NCBI GenBank assembly: GCA_021811085.1
Contig: JAJZPQ010000022.1
Coordinates: 1 to 56,279 of the forward strand
DNA length: 56,279 nucleotides
Direction of reading: 5' to 3'
From: Pseudomonadota bacterium
GTDB taxonomy: Bacteria > Pseudomonadota > Gammaproteobacteria > Burkholderiales > SG8-39
In this document: piece after piece, positions 28,074 to 37,125 of the stretch
Layout of the letters: every line of letters begins with the position of its first letter
How positions within the stretch are numbered: position 1 is the stretch's first letter
Translations under genes and position numbers: made by a program
Notes under the pieces: generated by a model
What the model saw: only the letters and a program-made list of their open reading frames with translations
Told to the model about the DNA's origin: nothing
The model's database searches: none

Positions 28074-28976
28074 TTATTTCTTCGCGTCTGCGGCGGGTTT
28101 CGCGCCTTCCGCCGGTTTGGCAGCGTCCGCCGGCGCTGCGGGGGAGGCTTGCACAATCTCGATCTTCGCCTTGGCCTTCATCTCGTCGAACATTTTTTGC
28201 AGGTTCTGCTCCTGCAGTTGCTGCGTCAGCGTGGCCTTGACTTGTTCCAGCGGTGGCGCCGGCTTCTGACGCGAGTCTTCCAGCAGGATGACGTGGTAAC
28301 CGAACTGCGATTTCACCGGCTGCTCGGTAAACTTACCTTTCCCCAGCTTGGCCACCGCTGCGCCGAACTCCGGAACCATGCCACGCGGATCGAACCAACC
28401 CAGATCGCCGCCGTTGGCCTTCGAACCCGGATCCTTGGATTTTTCCTTGGCCAAGGCTTCGAACGCCTTCGGATTCTTGTCCAGCTTGGCGATAATGTCC
28501 TTCGCGTCCGCCTCCTTATCGACCAGGATATGGCGCGCCTTGTATTCCATCCCGGCCGACTGCGCTTTTATTTTTTCGTACTCGGCCTTGACCGCGTCGT
28601 CGCTCACCGGATTGTTCTTGAGATAATCCTGCACGAATGCATCGACCAGAACCGATTGCTTGATCAGCTCAATCTGATCCGCGACTTCGGGCGTCTTGTC
28701 CAGGCCTTTCTTGACTGCCTCCTGCGAGATGAGGAGTTGCATGGCCAGGCGGTTGATGAATGCGTTGCGTGCCTCTGCGCCCGCTTCGCGCCCCAGTCCA
28801 GCGCGTTGCTTGAGCATCATGCTGACCAGACGCTCGTTGATGGGCGTCCCGTTGACCGTGGCGGCGACGGCTTCCTTGTCCGTGCCGGCGGCCGGTACTG
28901 TGTCCTTGGAACTGCAGGCGACCAGGGTCAGCAAAGAGACGGCGCCGGCCAGCAGAATCGCGGGCTTGATAAACAT
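28074..28976 (-). CDS. Parvulin-type peptidyl-prolyl isomerase lipoprotein
   Basis: A 300-residue protein with lipoprotein signal (lipobox LVAC, Cys21), an N-terminal SurA-like chaperone region (about 35-135), and a parvulin domain (about 142-235: YKARHILVDKEADAKDIIAK, DPGSKANGGDLGWFDPRGMV, QPVKSQFGYHVILLED). It also has an Ala/Pro/Lys-rich tail. It should be anchored to a membrane on the periplasmic side and help fold exported proteins, as PrsA/EpsD-type foldases do. The adhesin and its transporter a few kb away are possible clients, which is inference only. Confidence 0.88.
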   Translation of the reverse strand: MFIKPAILLAGAVSLLTLVACSSKDTVPAAGTDKEAVAATVNGTPINERLVSMMLKQRAGLGREAGAEARNAFINRLAMQLLISQEAVKKGLDKTPEVADQIELIKQSVLVDAFVQDYLKNNPVSDDAVKAEYEKIKAQSAGMEYKARHILVDKEADAKDIIAKLDKNPKAFEALAKEKSKDPGSKANGGDLGWFDPRGMVPEFGAAVAKLGKGKFTEQPVKSQFGYHVILLEDSRQKPAPPLEQVKATLTQQLQEQNLQKMFDEMKAKAKIEIVQASPAAPADAAKPAEGAKPAADAKK

Positions 28977-29112
28977 TTTTGGATTTCCCTATGAGGTAAG
29001 TGGACTCGATGACGCAGCAGCGACAACCGCAGTATTTTACCAGTTTGCGCGCGATTCGATTCCGGAATCGGCAGAACGAAGGCCGCCGCCAGCCGGCGCT
29101 GGCTGCGGCTCC

Positions 29113-30747
29113 CTAATCGCGGCTGCCCTGCACCAGCATCGCGCCGCGTTCGGCGATCATCAGCGTCGGCGAGTTGGTATTGCCTGAAGTGATCGTCGGC
29201 ATGATCGAGGCGTCGATCACGCGCAGCCGCTCGATCCCGCGCACGCGCAGTTGCGGGTCGACCACCGCGCTCGCATCGTCCGCGCGCCCCATTTTGCAGG
29301 TCCCCACTGGGTGGAAAATGGTCGTGCCGATATTGCCCGCGGCCGTCACCAGCTGCTCGTCCGTGGCAAAAGACGGTCCCGGCAGAAACTCTTGCGGCGC
29401 GTATTTCTGCATGGTTTGCGTGCCCAGCACGATGCGGCGGGCCAGCCGCAGCGACTGCACCGCTATTGCCTGATCCTCGGGCGCAGACAGGTAATTCAGC
29501 ATGATCGCCGGATGGGCACGCGGGTCCGGCGACTGGATCCGCACATGGCCGCGCGAAGCCGGGCGCAGGTTGCACACGCTCGCGGTAAACGCGGGGAACG
29601 GATGCAAGGGATCGCCGAATTTGTCCAGCGACAAAGGCTGGACGTGGAACTCCAGGTTGGGCGTGGGTTGCGCGGGGTCGCTTTTCAGGAACGCGCCCAA
29701 CTGGGACGGCGCCATGGTCAGGGGCCCGGTGCGGCGCAGCGCATACTCCAGCGCCATTTTCGCCTTGCCCCACCAGGAATTCGCCATGGTGTTGAGCGTG
29801 AGCACGTTCTGCACCCTGAATGCCATGCGCAGCTGCAGGTGATCCTGCAGATTCTCGCCCACAGCCAGGTCGTGCGCTACGGCTATGCCCTGCCGCTGCA
29901 GCAGGGCACCGGGTCCGATGCCGGAGAGCTGCAGGAGCTGCGGGCTGCCGATCGCGCCCGCCGCGAGCAGGGTCTCGCGCCTGGCGGCGGCGAATAGTTC
30001 TTCGCCGCCGCGCATAAACTCCACGCCCAGCGCGCGCCTGCCCTCCAGGCGCAGCTTTTTCACCTGGGCACCGGTAATCACGCTGAGGTTCGGCCGGTTC
30101 ATCGCCGGACGCAAGAACGCCTTCGAGCTGTTCACGCGCACGCCGCGGCGCTGGTTCACTTCGAACCTGGAACTGCCCGCGTTGTCGCCGCAGTTGAAAT
30201 CCTCGATTTTGGCGATGCCGGTCTCGAGCGCGGCGTCGCGAAACGCGTCGAGAATTTCCCAGGACAGGCGCTGGCGCTCCACGCGCCATTCATGTCCGGC
30301 GCCGTCCTGTCCTGTGCGCGCGCCGTGGAATTCATCGGCGCCGCGCCAGTGATCCTCGGATTTCTTGAAAATCGGCAATACGCCCTGCCAGGCCCAGCCC
30401 GGCTCGCCGGTCTGCCGCGCCCATTCGTCGTAGTCGCGCTCCTGGCCGCGCAAATAAAGCATTGCGTTGATGGACGAGCTGCCGCCGAGCACGCGCCCGC
30501 GCGCATAGAGTATCGAACGGCCGTTGAGTCCAGGATCGGGCTCGGTCTTGTAGCACCAGTCGGTGCGGGGGTTGCCGATGCAGTAGAGGTAGCCGACCGG
30601 GATGTGGATCCAGATCCAGTCGTCCTTGCCGCCGGCCTCCAGCAACAGCACTTTATTGTTCGGATCGGCGGACAGGCGGTTGGCAAGCAGACAACCCGCG
30701 GTACCGCCGCCGACGATGACGTAGTCGAATGGGCCTGTGGTTTGCAT
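29113..30747 (-). CDS. GMC family FAD oxidoreductase (choline-dehydrogenase-like)
   Basis: A 544-residue flavoprotein. FAD dinucleotide fold at the start (FDYVIVGGGTAGCLLANRLS), first GMC signature GRVLGGSSSINAMLYLRGQE, second signature AGAIGSPQLLQLSGIGP, and the catalytic C-terminal pair with His in FHPVGTCKMG and Asn/His-type motif NTNSPTLMIAERGA. It should oxidise an alcohol to an aldehyde or further; the substrate is not choline for certain. Start ATG 30747 is two residues before the FAD fold. The conserved hypothetical gene 30800-31447 lies 52 nt upstream in the same direction and may be cotranscribed. Confidence 0.9.
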   Translation of the reverse strand: MQTTGPFDYVIVGGGTAGCLLANRLSADPNNKVLLLEAGGKDDWIWIHIPVGYLYCIGNPRTDWCYKTEPDPGLNGRSILYARGRVLGGSSSINAMLYLRGQERDYDEWARQTGEPGWAWQGVLPIFKKSEDHWRGADEFHGARTGQDGAGHEWRVERQRLSWEILDAFRDAALETGIAKIEDFNCGDNAGSSRFEVNQRRGVRVNSSKAFLRPAMNRPNLSVITGAQVKKLRLEGRRALGVEFMRGGEELFAAARRETLLAAGAIGSPQLLQLSGIGPGALLQRQGIAVAHDLAVGENLQDHLQLRMAFRVQNVLTLNTMANSWWGKAKMALEYALRRTGPLTMAPSQLGAFLKSDPAQPTPNLEFHVQPLSLDKFGDPLHPFPAFTASVCNLRPASRGHVRIQSPDPRAHPAIMLNYLSAPEDQAIAVQSLRLARRIVLGTQTMQKYAPQEFLPGPSFATDEQLVTAAGNIGTTIFHPVGTCKMGRADDASAVVDPQLRVRGIERLRVIDASIMPTITSGNTNSPTLMIAERGAMLVQGSRD

Positions 30748-30799
30748 AATGCTGTTGAACTCCCCTTCACTGCGCCAGACGGCTTCCCCGTCAGCGCAC

Positions 30800-31447
30800 T
30801 CAATGATCGGCGGCCTTGGGGCTTGCGGCTCCCGCGGCCGGTACTTGCGGCGGCTTCCAGCCGCTTCTCCAGGTTTCCAGCGGCAGCACGAACGGCGGCT
30901 GGCCGTTGTCGAGAAACCAGGAATCGACCGCCCACGCCTGTCCGCTGGCGCGCTCCTCAATCACCGCGGTCGTATGCGGCCAACTGAACAGCGACCAGCG
31001 CGTGGCGCGGTCGGCGACATTGTGCCAGCGCAGTAGTCCAAATTTTTGCAGCATGAGCAAATAAATCGTGGTATTGGTCGACTCGTCGATGCAATCCATT
31101 TGTCCGGTTTCGCCCAGCCCCGAAAATGTGCCACCTTTGTCGCCGGAAGTGCCGGTCATGCTGCCGACAATGGTCTCGAACAACGCGATCGCAGTCCTGA
31201 TCTGCTCGCGTTCTTCCGCCGCGTTGGCCGCGGGCGGCGCGAACAGCGCACGTATGCGCTGCCATTGCTTCTCGCTCAATTTCAACTGCGCGAGACTCGC
31301 ACAACCGCCGTCGTAGCAAACAGTGAAGCGCGCCGGATCGGGATCGGTAATGATGTCCGGGCGCGTGAACACATCGGCGCGGCAGTCAGGCGCGGCGCAC
31401 GCGCCAAGCACGCAGACCAGCGTTCTCAGTATCCTGATCGCGCGCAT
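30800..31447 (-). CDS. Conserved exported hypothetical protein
   Basis: A 215-residue protein with an N-terminal hydrophobic signal (ILRTLVCVLGACAAPDCRA). Its mature part has FTVCYDGGCASLAQLKLSEK, then IRTAIALFETIVGSMTGTSG, GQMDCIDESTNTTIYLLMLQ and SWPHTTAVIEERASGQAWAV, then DSWFLDNG. I know this pattern as a conserved family of unknown function in Proteobacteria; the paired Cys, the DCIDES..NTT segment and HTTAVI suggest a transglutaminase-like/papain-like fold, but that is speculative. It precedes the GMC oxidoreductase gene. Confidence 0.72.
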   Translation of the reverse strand: MRAIRILRTLVCVLGACAAPDCRADVFTRPDIITDPDPARFTVCYDGGCASLAQLKLSEKQWQRIRALFAPPAANAAEEREQIRTAIALFETIVGSMTGTSGDKGGTFSGLGETGQMDCIDESTNTTIYLLMLQKFGLLRWHNVADRATRWSLFSWPHTTAVIEERASGQAWAVDSWFLDNGQPPFVLPLETWRSGWKPPQVPAAGAASPKAADH

Positions 31448-31662
31448 GGCAGGAGGTTGCGATTCCGATGCGAATTGACGAGCGTTCTCCCCAGATCTGA
31501 CTGGGTCGACCGGACCGAACTACGCGCAATTTACCATTAAACGCCGCCCGGCTCTGCTTGCGGCGCCGGCGCCCACTAACCGCGCCATAATTGCCAACCC
31601 GGCGGCGCCTGGACTAGACTGCTGCCTCCCCTACGCCGAACCGCAAATGATCCAGCCGTTGA

Positions 31663-32595
31663 ATGCGACCGAGCTCGCACCTGCACCGTTCATACGGAGC
31701 GGGAACTAGCTTGCGTCTCGGCATCGATTTGGGCGGCAGCAAGATCGAAATCGTCGCCCTGGGTGCGGGAGACGCGGAACTACTGCGACGCCGCGTGCCT
31801 ACGCCGCGCGGCGACTATCCGGGCACGCTGGCGGCAGTCGCCGCGCTGGTGCAGCACGCCGAGCACGAGTTGGGTCAACGCGGATCGGTCGGTGTCGGCA
31901 TCCCGGGGGCGGAGTCGCGCGTCTCCGGCCTGATCAAGAACGCGAACTCGACCTGGCTCATCGGCCGCCCGCTAAGGCAGGATCTGCGGGCGCTATTGCA
32001 ACGCGAGGTGCGACTCGCCAACGACGCCAACTGTTTTGCGTTGTCCGAAGCGACCGATGGCGCAGCGGCAGGCGCCGAAGTGGTATTCGGAGTGATACTC
32101 GGCACGGGCGTCGGCGGAGGGATAGTCGTGCGCGGCAAGGTGCTCGTCGGCGCGAACGCAATCGCAGGTGAATGGGGTCACAACCGCCTGCCCGGCGACG
32201 AAAGCGAATGGCCGCGCTGCTATTGCGCGCGCGACGGTTGCGTCGAAACCTTTCTCAGCGGCCCCGGACTGCGCAGCGATCACGCGCGTGCGGGCGGCGC
32301 AAACCTGGAACCAGTCGAAATCGCCGCACGCGCCGCCGCCGGCGACGCAGCCTGCGAAGCCACACTGCAACGCTACGAAGCCAGACTCGCCCGCGCGCTG
32401 GCGCAAGTGATCAACATCCTCGACCCGGACGCGATCGTGCTCGGCGGCGGACTGTCTAACCTGGATCGCCTGTATGCCAATGTGCCGCGACTCTGGTCGA
32501 AGCATGTGTTCTCCGATCAGGTTGTCACGCGTTTATTGAAAAGTCGCCATGGCGACGCTTCCGGAGTGCGCGGAGCGGCCTGGTTGTGGGAGTGA
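31663..32595 (+). CDS. ROK family sugar kinase
   Basis: A 310-residue protein (294 if started at TTG 31711, which has GGGAACTAGC before it). ATP-binding start LRLGIDLGGSKIEIVALG, sugar-binding segment VGVGIPGAES and NANSTWLIG, catalytic Asp in VRLANDANCFALSEA, ILGTGVGGGIVV, and the ROK zinc motif GEWGHNRLP...CYCARDGCVETFLSG (usual C-x-C-G-x-x-G-C-x-E). It matches fructokinase or N-acetylglucosamine kinase type enzymes; specificity is uncertain. No sugar transport gene is adjacent. Confidence 0.88.
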   Translation: MRPSSHLHRSYGAGTSLRLGIDLGGSKIEIVALGAGDAELLRRRVPTPRGDYPGTLAAVAALVQHAEHELGQRGSVGVGIPGAESRVSGLIKNANSTWLIGRPLRQDLRALLQREVRLANDANCFALSEATDGAAAGAEVVFGVILGTGVGGGIVVRGKVLVGANAIAGEWGHNRLPGDESEWPRCYCARDGCVETFLSGPGLRSDHARAGGANLEPVEIAARAAAGDAACEATLQRYEARLARALAQVINILDPDAIVLGGGLSNLDRLYANVPRLWSKHVFSDQVVTRLLKSRHGDASGVRGAAWLWE

Positions 32596-32707
32596 ACGAC
32601 GCGTTCTTGTGCGCAGCGCGAACAAGCAGGCACAACATTGACTTTGCTGCGCCGCAAGATTACATTTTTGGCGTACCCGCCGTCTCATTCAGGAAAGCAA
32701 CACGCTC

Positions 32708-33136
32708 ATGCCGGACCGGAGTTCAATCCGTATTCTGATCATAGACGACGACGTCGAATACGCCGGCGTGCTGCGCATGCATCTTGCGGCAGCCGGTTAT
32801 GCGACCGAAGTCGCAGAGGATGCGATCGAAGGCGGCAAGGCGCTGCTGGCGCGACCACCGGCGCTGGTGCTGTGCGACATCGGCATGCCCTACTTGAGCG
32901 GATTGGAATTCATGTCGCTGATGCAAACCGACGCGAACTCGGCAATGATCCCGGTGGTCTTCATTTCCGGCCGCAGCGATGCCAGCACCATGGCCAGGGC
33001 GGTGGAGCTGGGCGCCGCGGATTTTTTGGCCAAACCGATCACGCGCGAGCAGCTGCTGCAGACGATCGAGGCCTGCTTGCAGAGCGGTGGGCGCAGGGCC
33101 GTTCCGCCCAACGTCGGCTTTCCGCCTGTGGTCTAA
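32708..33136 (+). CDS. Single-domain response regulator
   Basis: A 142-residue protein consisting only of a receiver domain: IRILIIDDDVEYAGVLRMHL with the acidic pair, phospho-acceptor Asp in ALVLCDIGMPYLSGLEF, Thr/Ser in VVFISGRSD and Lys in DFLAKPITREQLL. No output domain; the tail is RRAVPPNVGFPPVV. No histidine kinase is next to it, so the partner is elsewhere. It probably acts by protein-protein contact. Confidence 0.88.
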   Translation: MPDRSSIRILIIDDDVEYAGVLRMHLAAAGYATEVAEDAIEGGKALLARPPALVLCDIGMPYLSGLEFMSLMQTDANSAMIPVVFISGRSDASTMARAVELGAADFLAKPITREQLLQTIEACLQSGGRRAVPPNVGFPPVV

Positions 33137-33224
33137 GCCGAACTTGCGGCGCCGCGCCGTAGACAAGGCCGCCGCGTCTGGGTACCCTGTGCTTTCCCAT
33201 TCCTGCGCCGGCAAATAAGCACAC

Positions 33225-33668
33225 ATGTTCAAGAAAGTCCTGGTATCGACCGACGGTTCTGCCTTTTCCAACAAGGCAGTGGCGACGGCGGCGCGTCTGG
33301 CGCAATCATTAGGCGCGAAATTGCTGCTGCTGCACGTCAGGTCTCCGCTCGAAACGCCGCACCATGTCGAAGGCGGTGCGCTCAGCAATCTGGGCAAGAA
33401 AGCGGTGATGCTGGAGATCGAGGACGAAGAGCGCAAATTGCTCGACGCCGCATTGGAGATCGCAGCGGCGGACGGCATGAAGGCGGAAACGGCCTTCATC
33501 GCCGGCTACTCGCCTTACGAAGCCATCATCCGCATCGCCCGCGAGCAGCACTGCGATCTGATCGTCATGGCCTCGCACGGCCGGGGCGGCATTTCCGGCT
33601 TTCTCCTGGGCAGCGAGACGCAGAAGGTGCTGACCCACACGACGATACCGGTACTGATCGTAAGATGA
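33225..33668 (+). CDS. Universal stress protein, ATP-binding type
   Basis: A 147-residue UspA-family protein: FKKVLVSTDGSAFSNKAVAT, KLLLLHVRSP, IIRIAREQHCDLIVMASHGR and the nucleotide motif G-x2-G-x9-G-S in HGRGGISGFLLGSETQKVL, with the end THTTIPVLIVR. The ATP-binding motif is complete. USPs of this type support survival under starvation or respiratory stress. It follows the response regulator by 88 nt. Confidence 0.92.
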   Translation: MFKKVLVSTDGSAFSNKAVATAARLAQSLGAKLLLLHVRSPLETPHHVEGGALSNLGKKAVMLEIEDEERKLLDAALEIAAADGMKAETAFIAGYSPYEAIIRIAREQHCDLIVMASHGRGGISGFLLGSETQKVLTHTTIPVLIVR

Positions 33669-33708
33669 TGCACCGCAGCGCAACCACCGGCGCGGTGCGC
33701 GCTTAGCC

Positions 33709-34359
33709 CTAGCGCTTGCGCGCCACCACGCCCATGAGCGCCGACATGCCGGAGTGTCCCTTGCCTTCGTCGACCGGTTCGTCGTAACAGCGCAGCTCGA
33801 GGATGTCCATGTCCTGCAGCAACTCGCGTATCAGCGCTTCGGTATAGAGATGATCGCGCTCCGGTGGACCGCCGGTACCGTATTGCAGCTGCTCGGTGCG
33901 GTAACCCTGAAGTATCAGCAGCCCGCCCGGCTTGAGCGTTTGTTTGATCAGGGGAAACAGCCGCTCGCGCACCGCCGGAGACGCAAATTGAATGAAAATG
34001 GCGGCGACCAGGTCATAGGCGGAAGGCGCCCAGTTCCAGGCAAAGGTCTCGCACACATTGAAGCCGACGCGCACCCCGCGGCTCAGCGCAAGCCGCTCCG
34101 CCTTGGCCACGGCAGTCGGCGAAAAATCAAAGGCATCGACGCGCAGTCCCTGCTCGGCCAGCCACACGCTGTTGCGGCCTTCGCCGTCGGCGAGCGACAG
34201 CGCCCGGCTGCCTTTGGCGAGCAAGCCGCCCTTGGATGCGAGATAAGCGTTCGGACGCTCGCCGAACAGGTATTCGCCCACGCTGAAGCGCGCCTCCCAG
34301 CGCACCAGCGCAGTTTCAAGCGAGTGCGGCTCGGTCCGGCCGCTGCGTTGCTGCGTCAT
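33709..34359 (-). CDS. Class I SAM-dependent methyltransferase
   Basis: A 216-residue protein starting after AGGAG at ATG 34359. The SAM-binding motif I is ALSLADGEGRNSVWLAEQGL, motif II VDAFDFSP, and then AYDLVAAIFIQFASP, LKPGGLLILQGY. The FSVGEYLFGERPNAYLASK start is typical of a TehB/UbiE-like small-molecule methyltransferase group. Substrate unknown. It is convergent with the universal stress gene; a 7-bp inverted repeat GCACCGC/GCGGTGC (33670-33698) between them may end transcription of both. Confidence 0.82.
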   Translation of the reverse strand: MTQQRSGRTEPHSLETALVRWEARFSVGEYLFGERPNAYLASKGGLLAKGSRALSLADGEGRNSVWLAEQGLRVDAFDFSPTAVAKAERLALSRGVRVGFNVCETFAWNWAPSAYDLVAAIFIQFASPAVRERLFPLIKQTLKPGGLLILQGYRTEQLQYGTGGPPERDHLYTEALIRELLQDMDILELRCYDEPVDEGKGHSGMSALMGVVARKR

Positions 34360-34549
34360 CGATATTGCTCCTGTATAAGAAGGCAAGCGCTCCCCGGCCG
34401 GCTTCCGGTTCAAGCGCAAGCAGGCATCTGGTCCGAATGATCTAGGTCGATCGGATGAAGCTGGCCGGGATAGGTAGCGCTGCCCAAATTATAATCGCCC
34501 CTATTGTATTTTGGATTTTTCCGAAGCACGCGAAATTTGTTCGCACAAG

Positions 34550-34583
34550 AATCCACAGGCTTATCCACAGAATCTGTGGGTAA
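34550..34583. promoter_or_regulatory. Cluster of DnaA-box-like sites before ipdC
   Basis: TTATCCACAG at 34561-34570 is a perfect DnaA box (TTATCCACA); CTGTGGGTAA at 34574-34583 is an inverted near-copy (reverse complement TTACCCACAG, one mismatch) and GAATCCACAG at 34550-34559 is a third weaker copy. They lie 47-80 bp upstream of the decarboxylase start, in or next to its likely promoter. Binding of DnaA and a link to growth phase are inference. Confidence 0.45.
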
Positions 34584-34629
34584 AATTTCCCGCCGCGAGT
34601 CGCATCGAAAAACCTGCAAGGAGAAGAGC

Positions 34630-36249
34630 ATGAATCTGTCTGCCGCATTGTTGGACGCGCTCAAGGCGCATGGCGCGCGCGAGATATTCGGCATTCCCGG
34701 CGATTATGCCCTGCCGTTCTTCAAGGTAATCGAAGAGTCCGGCATTCTGCCGCTGTACACGCTGAGCCACGAGCCTGCGGTTGGCTTCGCGGCAGACGCG
34801 GCCGCGCGCATCCATGCCGGACCCGGCGTAGCGGTGGTCACCTACGGCGCCGGCGCGCTCAATATGGTGAATCCGATCGCCGCCGCATTTGCCGAGAAGT
34901 CACCCGTGGTGGTGGTTTCCGGCGCCCCGGGCAAGGGCGAGGCGCAGCGCGGCCTGCTGCTGCATCATCAGGCCAAGTCGCTCGATTCGCAATACCGCAT
35001 CTACGAGGAGATCACCTGTGCGCAGGCCTGCCTCGACGATGCGCGCAGCGCGCCGGCCGAGATCGCGCGCGTGTTGCGCGCCTGTCTCAGCTGTTCGCAG
35101 CCGGTCTATCTCGAATTGCCGCGCGACATGGTGAACGCGCCCTGCGAGCCGGTCCAGGCCGTGGCCGAACCCGCTTACGATCCCGAGGCGCTGGCCGCCT
35201 GCGCCGATGAAATCCTCGCGCGCTTGCACCGTGCGCGCTCGCCGGTATTGATGATAGGGGTCGAAGTGCGCCGCTTCGGTCTGGAGGAAAAAGTCGCCGA
35301 ACTCGCGCGCCGGCTGGGGCTGCCTGTAGTCACCAGTTTGCTCGGCCGCGGCTTGCTCGCGCAAACCGATGCGCCGCTGCTCGGCACCTACATCGGCGTC
35401 GCCGGGCTCCCCGCTATAACCGAACTGGTGGAGAATTCCGACGCGCTGTTCCTGCTCGGCGTGATCGTTTCCGACACCAATCTGGGCGTGTCGGCGGTGC
35501 ATATCGATCTGCGCATGTCGATCCAGGCGCTGAACCGGCGAGTGACTATCGGCCATCACGTCTACCCCGAGATCCCGCTCGGCCCGCTGGTCGAGGCCCT
35601 GCTCGCGCGCCTTCCGGCGCAGCGGCCTGCTGCGCCGCGGCATGAACCTGCGGCTTACCCGCGCGGCCTGCCCGCAGATGACGCACCGATCCGGCCGCTG
35701 GACATCGCCACCGCGATCAACGATCTGATGGACGCGCGGGGCAAGATGCCGATTGCAACCGACATCGGCGACTGCATGTTCCTTGCGATGGACGTCGAAC
35801 ACACCGCACTGGTGGCGCCGGGCTACTACGCCAGCATGGGGTTCGGCGTGCCGGCCGGCCTCGGGCTGCAGGCGGCGACCGGCGAGCGGCCGCTGATCAT
35901 CGTCGGCGACGGCGCATTTCAGATGACCGGCTGGGAGCTGGGAAACTGCCGCCGCTATGGCTGGGATCCCATCGTGCTGCTCATCAACAATGCGAGTTGG
36001 GAAATGCTGCGCGCATTTCAGCCCGAATCGAAATTCAACGATCTCGACGACTGGCACTTCGCCGAGGCAGCCGCGGCCCTGGGCGGCGAAGGCGTGCGCG
36101 TGCATACCCGGGGCGAGCTGGTCCGGGCATTGGGCGCGGCACAGCGCCGGCGCGGACGCTTTCAGCTGATAGAAGCGATGGTGGCGCGCGGCGCAATGTC
36201 GCCGACGCTGGCGCGCTTCGTCGAGGGCGTCAAGAGCAAGCGCACCTAG
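34630..36249 (+). CDS. ipdC: Indolepyruvate/phenylpyruvate decarboxylase (ThDP enzyme)
   Basis: A 539-residue thiamine-diphosphate enzyme. N-terminal PYR domain with REIFGIPGDYALPFFKVIEE and the activating Glu in LYTLSHEPAVGFAADAAAR, a central domain, and the C-terminal PP domain with the cofactor motif GDGAFQMTGWELGN...INNASWEML. The wording of the first 100 residues closely follows the Azospirillum-type phenylpyruvate/indole-3-pyruvate decarboxylase, which makes phenylacetaldehyde or indole-3-acetaldehyde and can feed auxin synthesis. Substrate preference cannot be told from sequence. The start at 34630 follows GGAGAAGAGC. Upstream DnaA-box-like sites are unusual. Confidence 0.85.
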   Translation: MNLSAALLDALKAHGAREIFGIPGDYALPFFKVIEESGILPLYTLSHEPAVGFAADAAARIHAGPGVAVVTYGAGALNMVNPIAAAFAEKSPVVVVSGAPGKGEAQRGLLLHHQAKSLDSQYRIYEEITCAQACLDDARSAPAEIARVLRACLSCSQPVYLELPRDMVNAPCEPVQAVAEPAYDPEALAACADEILARLHRARSPVLMIGVEVRRFGLEEKVAELARRLGLPVVTSLLGRGLLAQTDAPLLGTYIGVAGLPAITELVENSDALFLLGVIVSDTNLGVSAVHIDLRMSIQALNRRVTIGHHVYPEIPLGPLVEALLARLPAQRPAAPRHEPAAYPRGLPADDAPIRPLDIATAINDLMDARGKMPIATDIGDCMFLAMDVEHTALVAPGYYASMGFGVPAGLGLQAATGERPLIIVGDGAFQMTGWELGNCRRYGWDPIVLLINNASWEMLRAFQPESKFNDLDDWHFAEAAAALGGEGVRVHTRGELVRALGAAQRRRGRFQLIEAMVARGAMSPTLARFVEGVKSKRT

Positions 36250-36267
36250 CGCGGCTCCGCCTGCGCG

Positions 36268-37089
36268 CTATTTCTTCTGCTGCGCCTGCAGCCACTCGCT
36301 TGCGCGGCGCTGGGCCTCGGTGATCTGCTCCGGCGTCATCTGGCGCGCCACCGCTCTGCGGCTCCCGTTGGCCCTTTCTTCGCCGTTTGACGCCGCTATG
36401 GTCCACCATTTGTATGCTTCGACATAATCCGCGTCGATGCCTTCCTCACCGGCTTCGTATATCCGGCCGAGGTCGAACTGCGCCATCGAATCGCCTTTTT
36501 CCGCCGCCCTCCGGTACCAGTACACGGCCTGCTTGTAATCGCGCGCGACGCCTTGCCCCGTTTCGTACATCAGCCCCAGCGTGGATTGCGCCCAGATGTG
36601 CCCCTGTTCGCCCGCCTTGGCGAACCAGGATGCGGCCAGCTTGTAGTCCTGCCCCACGCCCTGCCCGGTCTGGTACATGCGGCCGAGGTTGAACTGCGCG
36701 ATCGCGTTTCCCTGCTCCGCGGCTTTGCGATACCAGTACGCAGCCTGCTGATTGTCCGCCGCGGCGCCCTGCCCCTTCTCGTACAGGGATCCCAGATTGT
36801 TTTGCGCGGCCGCATTGCCCCGTTCCGCCGCCTGCCTGTACCAGGACATTGCCTGCCGGTAATCCACTGCAGTGCCCTGCCCTTTCTCATACATGATGCC
36901 CAAGGTGGTTTGCGCTGAGGTATTGCCTTGTGCTGCCGCCTTCTGCCACGCAACCATCGCCCTCGCGTAATCGTGGTCCAGATAAAATTTGACGCCGTCT
37001 TCGAAGTTGCCGGCCAGCGCCGGACCCGCTGCGAAGGCCAGGACGATGCCGATCGCTGCTAACCGCTGCATGCCGCGCCGCTTACCCAT
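36268..37089 (-). CDS. Exported Sel1-like repeat protein
   Basis: A 273-residue protein with signal peptide (LAAIGIVLAFAAGPALA) and about six Sel1-like repeats of 36 residues, each of the type A-x-x-W-Y-R-K-A-A-E-Q-G-N-A-x-A-Q-x-N-L-G-x-x-Y-x-x-G-Q-G. The repeats make a solenoid for protein binding in the periplasm. The C-terminus ends with a charged helix (QMTPEQITEAQRRASEW). Partner unknown. It converges on ipdC with an 18-nt gap. Confidence 0.9.
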   Translation of the reverse strand: MGKRRGMQRLAAIGIVLAFAAGPALAGNFEDGVKFYLDHDYARAMVAWQKAAAQGNTSAQTTLGIMYEKGQGTAVDYRQAMSWYRQAAERGNAAAQNNLGSLYEKGQGAAADNQQAAYWYRKAAEQGNAIAQFNLGRMYQTGQGVGQDYKLAASWFAKAGEQGHIWAQSTLGLMYETGQGVARDYKQAVYWYRRAAEKGDSMAQFDLGRIYEAGEEGIDADYVEAYKWWTIAASNGEERANGSRRAVARQMTPEQITEAQRRASEWLQAQQKK

Positions 37090-37125
37090 AGTGTCCTCGT
37101 TCCATGCCCTGATCCGATGCCGGCG

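Noticed and set aside
33670-33698. GCACCGC/GCGGTGC inverted repeat as a strong terminator
   Set aside because: Only 7 bp with a 15-nt loop and no T-run; noted under the methyltransferase but too weak to list.
34900-36105. 401-codon minus-strand open frame
   Set aside because: Antisense shadow of the well-supported ThDP decarboxylase.
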